Source of the DNA: Cynocephalus volans
Taxonomy: Eukaryota; Chordata; Mammalia; Dermoptera; Cynocephalidae
Reading direction: 5' to 3'
Assembly: GCF_027409185.1 (NCBI RefSeq)
Contig: NC_084464.1
Location: 42,507,095-42,571,094 of the forward strand
Length of the DNA: 64,000 nt
Position 1 is the first letter of the stretch, and the number at the start of each line of letters is the position of its first letter. The position numbers and the translations under genes were made by a program. This document shows, piece by piece, positions 46,160-58,969 of the stretch. Under the pieces are notes generated by a model, which had not been told where the DNA came from, searched no databases, and saw only the letters and a program-made list of their open reading frames with translations.

Positions 46160-46640
46160 AAAGGAAGTGGTCCTGGATCGGGACACTGTTCACTCAAAGC
46201 TCCTGGTCTCCAACTACAGCAAAGGTGTGACCGTGAAAGGCTTTGCTAGGGCCATCTGCTCATCATGAAGGATTGGATACCAACCCTTATGTGCTAGGTC
46301 AGGAAGTCTGCCCCTCTGGAACCCCCCACTGGAGGGGAGAACTATCATACAGGTGACACTGCATCCTGGGCGTGGATCCAGAGCCCATGAGAAGAAAAGG
46401 AAGGATTTCCCTCTGCCAAGAAGGTGATCTGGTAGCAGCAGTCACGAGGGGGCAGTTCACCCCAGAAACCAAACTGAACCTGGGCAAAAATCCCCCGATG
46501 GTAGGTGCAATCATGTATTTCAGGAAAGGGCAGGTAACCTTTGCTACTGCAGATAAACTGGCCACCATTCTTACTTTTCAGGATTCTTTTAGAGGGAAAA
46601 TAGTCCCATTCTTTGGCTTCTGTAGACCAAGGGTATAGCT
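46160..46640 (+). pseudogene. TRIM PRY/SPRY exon, broken
   Basis: From 46165 the text reads EVVLDRDTVHSKLLVSN, the PRY start. It shifts frame and meets stops. From 46380 to 46630 an 88-codon open frame covers the distal SPRY (RKGRISLCQEGD, KIVPFFGFC). In intact TRIM proteins this domain binds targets. Here the central part, including the usual WEVEV-type strand, is lost. Confidence 0.75.
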
Positions 46641-46949
46641 GGCCCTGTGTCCTTGAAATGGATGTGGCTTTCCCATGGACTCTTAGGAGAATCTGTCCAG
46701 CAATGGGTTTTTACTCTCAGGGTCAATGGCTCCTATCCTTGACTGGCCATCAGTGAGGGGCAGATGGGGCAGTCTCACACCATCACATCCATGGGAAACT
46801 TGAGCATGGCAAAAGGTCTGTGTCCTTCACAATCTATTGGATCTTTCCTACAGAAGCCATGGCATGTGTGCTCCAGCTCCCAAACATCACCATTCCATTT
46901 CTAATCCACAACCCACAACCCTACCCTGCCCAAATTTCCTACCATCTAG

Positions 46950-47205
46950 AGCAGCGATCCTCAAATATTAGTGCACACAAGAACCTAGGATGCCTGCTGA
47001 AAATGCAGATTCCTGCACCAACCCCCAGACAACCAGATGCAATGCCTCCAGGATAGAGACTGAGAATGTGGTTTTTAAGAAGAGCTTGGAGTGTTTTGGG
47101 ATGACGCTTAACAAGATGGTCCTGGAGCAGTGCTTCTGAAATTTTAATATGTAAGCAAATTGTCTCTACAGCTTATTAAAATGCAGATTCTGATTCTGTA
47201 AAACT
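46950..47205. mobile_element. MER5/Charlie-like hAT fragments
   Basis: 'cagcgatcctcaaatattagtgcacacaagaacc' and 'gcagattcctgcaccaacccccag', then 'cagtgcttctgaaattttaatatg', 'ttattaaaatgcagattctgattctgt' are two MER5-like pieces. Confidence 0.6.
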
Positions 47206-47209
47206 GGCG

Positions 47210-49400
47210 CCAAGCCTGAAACTCTAAGTTTCTGACAAACTTCCAGATGAAGCAGACACTGCTGATCCTTTGTGACCACACTGTGGGTAGCAAGGATCCA
47301 ACAAGTTTCCAACCTTTAGCTGGGCATAGGTGACCAAAATACCACTCACAGACATGATCCTAACCTTCCCCTAATTCTCTGTGGAGTAGAACCCACCCTC
47401 ACCTCTAGTCACATAGGTCCTCATGGACGCGAGGGTACTGCTCCAGCTTTCATGTCCTCAGTTCCTCAATATGGAACTCTCTTCTGACCTCAAGCCCACA
47501 ATAGCACCACTATTGGGAGTGCTGAGCATTGGTTTTCTGTGTGCATAAAGCACCTAACAAGAAAAAAGAAACATAACACAGAAGGTTGATAAAATATTTG
47601 GAAGAAAAACAAAGGCTGCAGTTTCCATTCCTAGAATCCATCAAGGAAAGAATATGCACTGCTAGACATTCCCCAGAAGGTAGACACATCATATTCAAAA
47701 GTTCCTCCCAAGTTTGGGATCTCAAATTCTTTCAGATAACATCTACATTATCACATTACTGTTTTTTTTTTCTTTAATGTAGAAAATGAGTTGCATTTAA
47801 GTTTTCTCCTGTAAGAATTGAAAAGATAAACCCTGGCCTCCTTCTATATCCAAAAAAGTTTTATTTAGGGTTAGAAAGTCTCCCCTGAAAACAAACAATT
47901 ATACCCAGTGACACAGCCTATAGCTCATGCTGTTCCTTCTGTCTACAGTACCTTCCACATGTGCCTCAAACGACCCTGGCCTCTGATGCATGCCCAGCTC
48001 CCACAGGCTCAGTAAATTACAGTGCATGATCACTTGTGTATGTCACTGCATCCCTAAGCAAGCTTCCTAAACTACTCCAGGGAGAGGACCTGGACCTTTT
48101 CACCTCTGAATCCCAAACGACAAGTCCATGGTGGTGTGTAAAGATGACGACTGAGTGAAAGAAACAAGTGTACTTTTTGCAATACCAATAAACATCTTAG
48201 GTTCTGCAGTGGACACAGCTCAGAAAACATATGTTTTAAAAGGTTCTACAGTCTCTCAGTGTCCCACAGGATACTTGTTCCCCCATAGGGAATACAGCCA
48301 GAGGTCATTTACAGCACCCTGAGGGACACTAATTTGCATGGGGTAGATTAGTGCACATCTGGCATGAGCAGCACAATTTTTTGGAGAATCTACACCACTG
48401 TTCAGAACATGGAACTGGTTGGGTGACTCCACGGTCCTGTGTTGAGCAGGCCTGGGAGCTTATCCTGGCTGGTGTCTTCATTCTCTCAAAGTGTGCACAT
48501 CTCTTCCTGCGCACCCACACAATGGGCTGAATGAGCATCTCTGTCCTCTAAGGCCCCATCACCAAGCACTCCCTCCAAGGGCAGGAATTGGAAATTCCCA
48601 CTAATTTGACACCTCTTCTTTCATCTAATATTTTCAAACACTAGAACAGTGGTTCCCAATCTCTTCACCACCAAAGAGGCTTAGATCATTTCTTCACTCT
48701 CCATGTTTTAATATGTTTTGAACTACCAAACAGAATCCTCTAAACGATTATTTGTCTTCTTATACTGTTCATGAGAGATATATTTAAAATCAGCACAAAG
48801 ACAAGGTTATATCTTTCGTAATATTGGAAAGTAAGTCCTAACCCCACTTGAGATCCCAGTCTGAGCTAGCCTCTCTGGAGGGCAGCTAAAACTCTAGCTA
48901 ATAGGAAGCGTGTCTTGTTTTCCTGCTATGGCAGATGCTTCTTTCCTTTACAACCACTCACTCCTGCAGATATATGATTCATTAGCTCATGGCCAGAAAT
49001 GAGATTTAAAAAGAGGACATGATTACAGCTGGCTGCCCCTCCTTCCCTCGGGTTACCTCTCCTGGGCCAATTAAGAACAGACACTTGGAGAAAGGAACCC
49101 AGGGTTGTGCCATAATCACATGCAGATCTGTTCATAAACAACAGCCCAAGGAAGTAAAGTTCTGCTCACCTGAGTCACTACTATCTACACAGTGCAGCCT
49201 AACCATCCTGTTTTGCTTTTATCTCTTCAGGACCTTGGTAACAACTAGCTTCCCTGACATGGGCTTTTTCTTTTTTTTTTCCCCCAACTGTACCCTGTAC
49301 CCTGATTGATACAATGGGTGTCATGTCAGGGTAGTGGGGGCGACTCTACTTGTCCTTCCTCACTAGTCTATTCCCTGGTGTCCTTCTGTCCTAAAAGCAC
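47210..49400. other. Unassigned intergenic sequence
   Basis: No gene supported. 48645-48760 ('cagtggttcccaatctcttcacc') may be a further hAT fragment. Confidence 0.4.
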
Positions 49401-49418
49401 TAGTGGCAGTGGCTTCTA

Positions 49419-49529
49419 TTTGTTGGGTTTTTTTTTTTTTTCTGGCAGCTGGCCAATACGGGGATCTGAACCCTTGACCTTGGTGTATCAGCACCACACT
49501 CTCCCAAATGAGCGACCAGCCAGCCCCAA
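49419..49529 (-). repeat. tRNA-Ile SINE monomer with 12-bp TSD
   Basis: Perfect CAGTGGCTTCTA at 49407-49418 and 49530-49541. The minus strand reads GGGGCTGGCTGGTCGCTCATTTGGG ... AGGGTTCAGATCCCCGTATTGGCC, then a tail of A. Confidence 0.92.
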
Positions 49530-50094
49530 CAGTGGCTTCTAGATCTAAGAGAGCACAGCTCTAGTTGTGGCCTCATGGGCAATTGGTGCCTCACTGGGCC
49601 AGTTCTGCATTGTTACAGGGTTAAGCCACCTTTCTTTCAACCATTCCAACATTTTTTTTGTAAGGACCTAATTCCCTGAATTAAATACTTTCCTGATTAA
49701 ATGACATAGAGTGGTACCTTACATTTTTCAAATCCCAATTTAAATGTCTCTTCCTTTCGAAAATTTTTTAACTCCTTTAGCATTTTGCACCTTTCTTTCT
49801 ACACTAATCACAATAGTTATCCTGGGATATTCTTGGAAACCAACAAGAGTTGAATAAATATTTCTTGAAATGCCTTGAATTAGAGTTTGGCTTTAAAAGA
49901 TTTAAAATTTGATACACAGGAAAGCAGAACTTTGTAAGTCAAGAAAACGCAGCCTGCTAAAATGGCAGGAGGGAGAAATGGACAGAACAAGTATAGAAGA
50001 AAGCAATTTAATCTTCTGGAACATGAGTAAGGAAAACTGATTATCCTTCCAATTTCAAAAAAATGCCCTAGTGAGTAAATTAAAAATGGTGGTC

Positions 50095-50158
50095 ATGGGC
50101 ATGGTTTGGAGGGTTTTAAAAGGGGAGCATGAAGAGTCTCTCCCTCTGCACTCACTCA

Positions 50159-50190
<32 letters not shown>

Positions 50191-50355
50191 GCTTCCACCA
50201 CCTTGCAATGAGAGATCCCTGGGTCACTGTCACCAACACCAGATGGAATTTGGACTTCCCAGCCTCAGAAATCGTAAGCAATAAAGTTTGTTTTCTTTAT
50301 AAAGTACCCACTTTCATATATTTTCTTATAAGCAACAGAAACAGACTAATACAAT
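50095..50355 (+). repeat. MaLR LTR 3' part
   Basis: 'gtttggagggttttaaaaggggagc', a CT-rich run, 'cagcctcagaaatcgtaagcaataaagtttgttttctttataaagta' and a terminal 'agcaacagaaacagactaatac' mark an MLT1/MST LTR. Confidence 0.75.
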
Positions 50356-50359
50356 GGTT

Positions 50360-52320
50360 TTAAGAAAGGAAGAATACAAAAACAATATTGAACTCTAAAT
50401 GAGATATTATGGAGACTACAGTTGGTGAGGAATAGCTGTATCTGCTAGAGAAATACTTTGGAATCATTTGTCTGTCTTCCCAGCTATAACCTCAGCTTCC
50501 TAAAGGAAAGGACCATATTGGTCCTCTTCACTCTGTATCCATGGGAAGGAACCAGCACAGTGCCTAACACGGTACCTTGATAGAACGTTTCTGATTGGCT
50601 CTTCCTTTAAATATTTGGGCACTGCAATCTTAATAAGTATCTTCAATTGTCCAGGGCATTCTTCTATTGCAAAGAGAAAGAGAAATTTCTATGGGCATTT
50701 TACAAAGATCTGGGCTTCCTTAGAAGGTGCTGTCTCAGTTCAACAAAACAGAAAGATCGATTTAGTTCTTTCACCAGCCAAAAGGCAGACTCTAGAAAGA
50801 CAGCTTTAAACTTTCTCTTACTATGTATGTAATGGAATCACACCTGCATTCTCCCACATACCTAAGTGTGCAAAGATGCAGTATATCTTTATTTCTCTAT
50901 AACTGGTATCTTCCTCACACGTCCCTCATCCATAAACTTAGTCCAGCCCAATGGACAGGATCATGAGGAGCCTAACATGCCCTTCCAAAGAGATTTAGAT
51001 TTTACCTAAGAGGTGAAAGGGATTTGTTAAAGATGAGTAAGTAGGGGAATACTACAGTCAGGGTTTTGTGTTAGAAATATTGCTGAGCAGGCAGTACAGG
51101 GGAAAGACTGGGAGTGCGGCAAGAGAATGAGACCAAGTGCTCAGATGAAGGCAGGAGGCAGTTGCTACACTCTAGGCAAGACATGAAATAGGACAGTGGA
51201 AATGGAAATAGAGAAGAGGGGACAACTAGGCCACATTTACAGATGCCAGAACCTGGCAATTAATTGAGTAGAAGAGGTACAGGAGAGGAAACAATCCCTC
51301 ACTAATTAACAAAAAGTGAAGTACTGAATACCAACAAAGCAAATAGCAGAGGAATTGCTCTTTACAAAACAAAGAAAGAAAATACAGAAACCAAAAAGGA
51401 AAATGAATGAAGATAAAAGAGAAAGAAGGTGGCATCCAAGGCCTTTTGTGCAGTGAACACCTCCCAATGTCTCAACTCAGAAATTCCACATTTTAAGGAT
51501 CATGATCTCCATTTAGGGTTCTTTCTGTGGTCCTACAAAGGGCAGACTGTGGCCTTCAAACACTATCATTTTGGGGTTACTTCCTAAGCAATGAAATTCT
51601 TGGGATGAAAGGAAGGACATTCTTGTTCCACAGGGATTCACTGAAATGAGTCAAGGATAATTAATGATAACACTGTGTTAATCCCAGACATGACAAAGGG
51701 TCTGAGTGTGAGAGATAAGGAATCCCTAAATCCTGTGTGACAGACAATCCCACCCCTACCTTTTCATCAGCCTCTGTTCCCTATCTAATCCTCCAATCCT
51801 AACTTCCTAAATCCTAAATCTGACCTCAGCCTTGCCATCACCTCTAGGAGTAAATCACAAGGTTGGAGACCTCAACAAGAAATGCAGAGTCAAATGACTC
51901 AATGAGGCAGCCAAAGGAAAGGGACTAGAAAAAGGAGAAAAGAAGATCTGACTCTACCACTGAATAGTTCCATCCATTCTCTGGTTCTCTCCAATATGTC
52001 ACTAGGACATCACCTATCATCTTCTTACTTTCTTCAAAAACATATAAAAATTCAAATCTGCATTTGGGAAACTGAAAAAGTTTCAGAAAACACCGACATC
52101 TTTTCAGGACCACGGAGAGCAGATGATCATTTCCTAACCAAGACTACTGAGGAAATGTCATCTCAACATGTTGATGAGGAAAAGAATGAGTCAAGGTCAT
52201 ATAGCCTTCAAGGGAGAGGGTTCAGGTGAGGCATAAACACTTGGGATATAACAGCCAATGGGAGCTGTATACAGCACCTTGTCCAACCTCCTCATAGGAG
52301 AGATACCTTGAGCCAGAGAA
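50360..52320. other. Unassigned intergenic sequence
   Basis: 50480-50580 resembles an L2 3' end ('cacagtgcctaacacggtacc'). 51000-51200 resembles another old dispersed repeat. No gene is supported. Confidence 0.4.
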
Positions 52321-52324
52321 GGAA

Positions 52325-52385
52325 TGAAATAATGATGCATGCAACAACACAGATAAGCCTCAAATGCATTATGCTAAGTAGGTAT
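52325..52385 (+). mobile_element. L1 ORF2 end fragment
   Basis: 'gatgcatgcaacaacacagataagcctcaaatgcattatgctaag' matches the 3' end of L1 ORF2. Short. Confidence 0.5.
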
Positions 52386-52689
52386 TACCAGGCTGTCTCA
52401 AAAAAGTTTTTCTCCCCATACGTAAATGGCTTAATGGAAAATAGGCAAAACAACACGGAAACAAGATTATTCTGTGAAATACAGTCAGTCTGTTTTGATG
52501 ACATGACCCATGTTTATTATACAGTTGATACATAGGTTCAGTTGTTATAACCAAGACTCCAAATAACCAGCCTACACAAGCTAGAATTCTATTTCTCTGA
52601 CTTGTGACAGTCTTGTCATACATTGTCCTGGACAGGTGTGCTGTCAGCAACATAGGCTTCTCCAGTGTACTTGCTCTGGAACCTCTAAG

Positions 52690-52862
52690 GCAGTGGTTCC
52701 CAAACTCTGCTACACATTGGAATCACTTGGAGATTTTTTAAAACACTGATGTCTGGCTCTCACCCCAGACATTCTCATTCGACTGGTACATGGTGTGACC
52801 TGGGCACTGGGATTTCTAAAAGCTCCCTAGGTGATTCTAATGTGCAGCAAAGGTGGCAATTT
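52690..52862 (+). mobile_element. MER5-type hAT nonautonomous element
   Basis: 'cagtggttcccaaactctgctacacattggaatcacttggag' to 'taaaagctccctaggtgattctaatgtgcagcaaagg' is a near-complete MER5-like element. Confidence 0.8.
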
Positions 52863-52869
52863 ACTACCC

Positions 52870-53740
52870 TAACGAATTGCTCACACCCATGTGGTCCATG
52901 ATGGCTTACCACTACACCTGCTTTCTAGTGGGAAAGAGGAAGGAAGTACGAACCAGAAGCTGCACATATCATATCTGCTCACCCTCACTGGCCAATCACA
53001 TTGACATACCTGGCTGCATGTGATGCTGAGAAAGGTCATTTTATTTGAGTCAGCCATGTGCCCAGCTAAAAGTTCTTTTATTAGGGAAGAAGAGAAGGAC
53101 ACATATTGGGAGATAAACAGCAATCTCTCCCACCACCACCTCTTTTTTTTTTTTTTCAAACAGCAGCAGTCCAATCCGGCAAAAGTACCAATCCTTGGAT
53201 TTGGAGACAAAACTCACAACAGGCTCCTCTGACTTTATCAGATATCTTACATCCGCATGGAAATAGAGCCAGAGATTGTAACAAATCATTGTCTGAGGGA
53301 GGAAGATCCAAGCTCAATGACAACATATGTGGCAGAATGTCTACCCCAGCAAATTCTGAATTTTCACCTGTGTCAGGTGCTTGAGAGGTAAACTGCTCTA
53401 CCGACCAAAGGCAGGCAGCAATACCAAAACTCCATGCGCACACTCCAGTTGACTGAACACACTGAAGTATTCTCAGCACAACAACATAGAAAAACCTCAA
53501 AGGAAGGGGTCTTCCTCTAAAATCCATCAAATATGTCATGTTGGGTCTTACATCATCTCACTGAACTACTTGTTGAGGCTCTTCACTTTAGACACGTTTG
53601 CTGCTGCCTTTGCACTCAAGCTTTGTTTCCCAGAAGTAATGCAGACACAATCCAATTGTAATTTCATCCTCATGCACCTTGGATGCTGTAGATAGCCTAA
53701 ATGAAATAAAACATAAACATATGAACTGACAGGTTATCTT
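52870..53740. other. Unassigned intergenic sequence
   Basis: A 127-codon reverse-strand open stretch (53156-53539) starts MTYLMDFRG and has a hydrophobic N-terminal part but no recognisable domain and no splice context I can support. A T tract lies at about 53144-53157. Confidence 0.4.
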
Positions 53741-53751
53741 AGAAAGTGATA

Positions 53752-53817
53752 TCAACACCAAGGTCAAAGGTTCAGATCGCCCTAACAGCCAGAAGCCTGC
53801 CCACGCTCCCCCCAAAA
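53752..53817 (+). repeat. 5'-truncated tRNA-Ile SINE with 11-bp TSD
   Basis: Perfect AGAAAGTGATA at 53741-53751 and 53818-53828. The insert starts within the tRNA unit ('tcaacaccaaggtcaaaggttcagatc'). Confidence 0.9.
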
Positions 53818-53829
53818 AGAAAGTGATAC

Positions 53830-55560
53830 CAAACTATTTATAAATAACTCAAATTTCACATGATAAACCTACATTAATTAAACCATTCCTTTACAGAAAA
53901 CCATTTTTATGACACTTTTGTACTACATACTATATACAGATAAAAATACTGAAGTTTGGAAAAACTGAAGTTTGGAAAAAATTAAGTAATTTGTTTAAAG
54001 TCATATAACTAGTAAATGGTAAGACTTTGAGATTTGAACTTCTGATGGTCTGACTTCAAACCTCTTATCTTTTTAATTATAATGTGGTGCATCCCATACA
54101 TCATTATATAGTGAAATTACTCCTCAGGTTTTTAATATCTATGTTATTTTCTCCTCCTGTTCCATTATTTCCTGATATCCCTGCCTCTGGTCTCTTTTAT
54201 CTACTATCCATTTGGACATCTATTATCACATAAAACATACCAACTTCCATTTTCATCATCTGACTCCCTAGCAAAGGTCTCCAGAAACTCCCTATTATCA
54301 ATTCACATTGAAAAATCCCCAGTGTTATTATGAGGAGATCATTCAATATTTTCTTCCACAGTATTAAACACTGAGTTGGCCTGATGTCTGTATAAAGGCC
54401 AGGTTGTAAAATAGCAAAAACTTGTAATGATTTTTAACACTACTAGTTGTTATAGTAGTCATGTGCTGGGAAAAGGAAGATTAAAAATCTTCTAAGGAAC
54501 TTTTTACAAGCTTACTTAAGCAAAGCATATAAAGTGCAGAAATCATAATAAATATTCACAAAGCAAAACTGAACACACCTGTGCTACCACCACCCAGATT
54601 CATTGAAGCAGATTTAGTAGTAGTACCTAAAGAACTTCTGACTGAAAGAGGACAGTCACATGATACTTCCCTTTTCTTCTGCTTTCCTTTGTGTACAATA
54701 GTGGACACTTAGGCTAGAGAGAAACTTGGAACTCAAGGCAAATCTTCTCTGGAGATACTGAAAGCATGGTGCTAGAAGTTTTGCTTATTGAACAGTCAAA
54801 ACTGAAAGAAAAGCAGATATCTGATTCCATAGTGCTTTGTACTCACAAAATGCCAGAGCACACACATATGATCACAAGAAAAAATTTAAGGTGAGTCTTC
54901 TACATTAGCCTGAGCGAATGCCAGGACTAGCTTAAGCAAGAAACTGATACAGTTCAGTAAAAATGGCCAAATTGTATTTTGGGGTTTATAGAAGTATTGG
55001 GTGGAACTTCTGAAAAGTTTCCTTAAATGTGAAGGGAAGATGCATTCTTGTTTTCCCCTTCCTCTGCCCTGTTGCCAGGTAGATAGATGAGACAGCCAGA
55101 ATCCCAGCACCATCTTGGGCCACAGCAATCCACAGCCACATTCTAGGGATGTCAGAATGTAGTCTGGAAGGAAACTGGGTCTCAGACAATTTTGATGAAG
55201 CATCAAACAGATGCTGGAGGGCCTACTTCCAAACATTTCTTATATAAGAAATAACCTTCTAACTTGTTTAAGCCACTGTTAACTTTTATTTATGATTTAC
55301 AGTAAGAACTGATCTAAGAGTAACCAAACCCTATGTGTCTCCTCATTGAACCCATTTCTGCCTGTACACCTTTTCTTCATAATGTATTCTTTGTGAGACA
55401 GGGCTCCATCTCACCCCAACAATCCAATCAAGTGTAAGACTGCCCTTCTCTACAAAGTTAACACCACTGTCTCTTCCTGATATGTCTCTTCCTGATATGA
55501 ATTTTTCAAGAGTGTATATAACCCTTGAAGAACAAGAAAGCGGCAAGGCTTTTTTACCAG
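53830..55560. other. Unassigned intergenic sequence
   Basis: AT-rich, no gene supported. 53920-54080 has the layout of an old MIR/L2 piece. Confidence 0.4.
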
Positions 55561-55564
55561 CTAT

Positions 55565-57195
55565 CAAGACTTACAATACTTACAGTAATTAAAACAGTGT
55601 GGAATTGGCAGAAAAACAGACGTAGGCAAATATAGATAAGTGATTGTTGACGATTATAACACTGCAGAACAGTTGGGAAAAGGACACTTTTTTCAACAGT
55701 GCTGAATCAACTAAATGCGCACATGGAGGAAGAAATGCAATTTGATCCCTATCTCAAACCACGCTTTCCTAAATATATTCCAGATGGATTTGGAGATGTA
55801 AGTGTAAAACACACTTCTATAAAGCTTCTGGAAGATAATGACAAATATCTCTATGACCTAAAGTTAGAAAAAAACTTCTTAAACAAAAAATAAGAAACAT
55901 TAACCGTAAAGAAAAATATTGCCGGCCGGTTAGTTCAGTTGGTTAGAGCACAGTGTTGATAACATCAAGGGCCAGGGTTTGATCCTTGCACTGGCCAGCA
56001 ACCAAAAATAAATAAATTCATTAAATAAATGAAACAAATGAACAAAAATTCTTAAAATGCATAACGTGGCAAACCTTATGTTACATTAAAAGAAAGAAAA
56101 ATATTGATAAACTGGATTACACTAAAATTCAGAACTTTTACTCATCAAAAGATATCAAGAGAGTGAAAATGCAAGCTATAGAGTGAGAAAAGATACCTGG
56201 CACACACACAAATGACAAAGAGCTTATATCCAGACTGTATAAAGAACTCATCCATAAGAAAAAGGCCAACAACTCAACAGAAGAAATGGGCAGAACAGAC
56301 ATTTCAAAGAAGAGAGTATCAAATGTTCTATAAACACAGGAAGAGAAGTATTCAATCTTACTTGTAACTATGGAAAATTAAAGTGACACCACTACAATAC
56401 TCAGTAAAAATGGCTAAATTCAAAATCTGAAAAATACCAAGTGCTGATGAAAATGTGAAGCAATAGGGACTCTCCACTGCTGGTGGGGCTGTTATGAACT
56501 GATAACCTCGCTGAGAAATGATGTGGAATTGTCTATTAAAGTTAAACATGTTTAAGTGAAATGGTTAAAAATATCCTGTTAGAATAAGCTGGACCTTTTT
56601 AATGACTTGTTGAAAAACAAACAATAAAGTTAAACATGTTTAATTAGTGATCTAGCAATTCCACTTTTAGAATTATTCACAACTATAAGCATAAATATGT
56701 AAGACACATACATGAACATTCACAGCAGCTAAAAACTGGCAAAGAACCCCAGAATTTATGAACAACAGCATAAACAAACTGTGGCACATTCATAAAATGG
56801 AATACTACACAGCAATGGAAAACAAATGAACTACAGCTACAAGCAGCAACAGGTGAGTAAGAAGTGTAATGTTAGCAAGAGAACCCACACTCACGAAGGC
56901 ATTCAATGTATGATTCTTTCTTACATGAAAGTAGAAAAACAGGCAAAACTAAACCAAATAATGTTTAGGGATGCAAACTTAGGAAGTAAAGCTATAAAGA
57001 AAAGCATGGACATAAACACCATAGAGGTCAGGGTAGTCATACAAGAGGGAGGGGATAAAGAGGACAGTTTCTGAAGGACTGGCAATGTTCTATTTCTTGA
57101 GCTGGATGTTGGTTACACAGGTGATTTTTTAATAAAATATCATGCTTTTAAGTTTTATGATTTATCTAAATGTGTTAACTTCATAATTTAAAAAA
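55565..57195 (+). mobile_element. L1 ORF2 3' end, split by a SINE
   Basis: 'gtggaattggcagaaaaacagacgtaggc', 'ttttactcatcaaaagatatcaagag', 'ggaatactacacagcaatgg' trace the ORF2 C-terminus of an older L1 on +. It is interrupted at 55922-56092 and ends in A/T-rich text with a (TATC)n-like repeat near 57200-57230. Confidence 0.8.
55922..56092 (+). repeat. tRNA-Ile SINE with 14-bp TSD and extra 3' sequence
   Basis: Perfect AAAGAAAAATATTG at 55908-55921 and 56093-56106 bound a 171-bp insert. The first ~80 bp is a tRNA-Ile monomer (CCGGCCGGTTAGTTCAG ... GGTTTGATCC). After an A/T-rich tail comes 'aaaatgcataacgtggcaaaccttatgttac', not part of the SINE. Confidence 0.9.
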
Positions 57196-57229
57196 ATATA
57201 TCTACATCTATATCTATCTACCTACCTAT

Positions 57230-58865
57230 TATAGGGATGGAAAGGAATGATACCTTTCTTCCCCATCATAAGGGTCACAGCTGACACTTCTATAACAAAA
57301 GAGAGGTTAACAAGAGAAAAGCATAACAAATTTATTTAATCAAAGCTTTATGTGACACAGGAGCATTCAGAATGAACACCCACAAATCCAGGGGGAACTA
57401 TCCATTTTTAAGTATAGGTTTGATGAAGCATGAACAGCCGTGTAGAAATGTGATTGGACAAAAAGAATATGACCTAATGGTAACAGACTGAATGGAGAAA
57501 CCCAGAGAGGCCTATATGTTCAGATTCCTCTTGGCTTCTCTACAGCATTCCTTCTTCCTAGGTATGGGGCAGAGTCCCTTCTGGAATGAGGGTCTCATGA
57601 TCAGACAAGGTAGGTCAGAGAATTTCTTTATAGCCAGCTCTAACACAAAAAGGTTGGGGAGGTTAGAGTAATATTTTGGGTTATATGGCTGGCTTCAAAG
57701 GAGTTCTATTTTCTGTGATCCCCCACCCACCCACCCATTCACACACTTTGGGGAGGAGAAATTCTAGTTTCTATGGCCTACCTTAGGAGAGAAAAGGAAG
57801 GTGGTGAAAGGAGGTCAGGAGAAGGTGAGACAAAGACTGCTTCTGAGGCCTCTTTTCTTCAGTTCAAAGAACTCAGCCTGACAAAGCGCCACAGACTGCG
57901 GTACCATTTTCTGAGCCCGGAAACTATCAACCTATCTAGTTTTGAAGTAATTAGGGGGAAACTATTATTTTTCATTCTAATAGTTTCCTTGGGAAAGATT
58001 TACCCCAAACTCCCTTCCCCAACTCTGGCCTTTCAAGGACTGACCTAACTAGCAAGTCTAGGAGCAGGAGCTGACCACACTTGGCCCTGCTTCCTGCCCT
58101 CTTCCTCTTCAAATATGTGTGCAGAAATGATTTTTCATCTGCTCCCAGCCATATGGAAGCTGAGCTGGTCAGTTCTGATGGGTGTTGGGCAACAAGTTCA
58201 ATTCAAGGGAGGGTAAGCAAATCAACTGGCCATTTCTGAGCTATTCCCTCCCATTACAGTTTCATAAAACTAATAAAGGTGATATTTTAGTCTCTGGCTG
58301 ACTCTTGTATCTCTCTCTTGTTGAAACTGGCAGGGAGAAAAGGGTATGTTATTTATTACGCCCCTAAAATCCCAATGAGAAAGAATAAATAATATATATT
58401 TTTTTAGCACAAAGAGAAAAGTTCACTATTTTCCTTTCCTTACTACTAACAACCAGGGATTAACCCTCTCCATACACTAGAATTCAGTTTTTAATCATGA
58501 AGCAACAGAATCCACAATGAGAACCTATGCTATCTATATTTAGAATCATAAATGATACTATTAAGGAGTTAACTAAAAACTTATACAAGAGAACAACTCA
58601 GGATGTTACAAAGTGCTAAAATCCCCTGCTCAAAGGTATAACATAATGACAGAGGTTCCAGAATGAGAGAGGCCTGAAAATTCACACAAAGCAGCATATC
58701 AGCAGTGCTGGGCAGGAAAGCCACAGGCCTTGCTAGCTGACACCTGGTCTGCTTTCTTTGGTAAAGCTGTAACATCCACTGTATTGCTTTGTATTTCCTA
58801 GTCAAGACACTATGGGCTAAGAAAGAAATTCCTTCTCCAACTCCTTATTGCTCCTTATTGCACTA
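57230..58865. other. Unassigned sequence, possible LTR
   Basis: 57250-58350 has long pyrimidine/purine segments and 'cataaaactaataaagg' near 58262, which hint at an eroded LTR, but I could not fix ends or family. No gene is supported. Confidence 0.35.
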
Positions 58866-58879
58866 TGCTCCTTCTCATT

Positions 58880-58958
58880 TTACTTTTTTATTTCTTTTCC
58901 TTTTTTTTGGTGGCTGATCAGTATGAGGATCTGAACCCTTGAGATTGGTGTTATAAGC
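58880..58958 (-). repeat. tRNA-Ile SINE, truncated, 10-bp TSD
   Basis: Perfect CCTTCTCATT at 58870-58879 and 58959-58968. The minus strand reads CTTATAACACCAATCTCAAGGGTTCAGATCC, then a tail of A. Confidence 0.9.
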
Positions 58959-58969
58959 CCTTCTCATTC

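Larger units (their letters stand above)
36967..46640 (+). pseudogene. Unprocessed TRIM-family pseudogene
   Basis: RING and B-box, coiled-coil, small linker and PRY/SPRY pieces occur in the order and exon layout of a TRIM gene, spread over about 9.7 kb with introns, so this is not a retrocopy. TRIM proteins are RING-type ubiquitin ligases, many acting in innate immunity. Breaks include a lost RING cysteine, a frameshift after the RING, a frameshift in the coiled coil and many stops in SPRY. The SPRY end (KIVPFFGF) and linker (IAVSP) resemble the MHC-linked TRIM10/15/26 group, but I cannot name an ortholog. MaLR elements occupy introns. Confidence 0.82.

Noticed and set aside
55922-56000. Possible true tRNA-Ile gene
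   Set aside because: It has a TSD, an A-rich tail and changes in conserved tRNA positions, so it is a SINE and not a tRNA gene.
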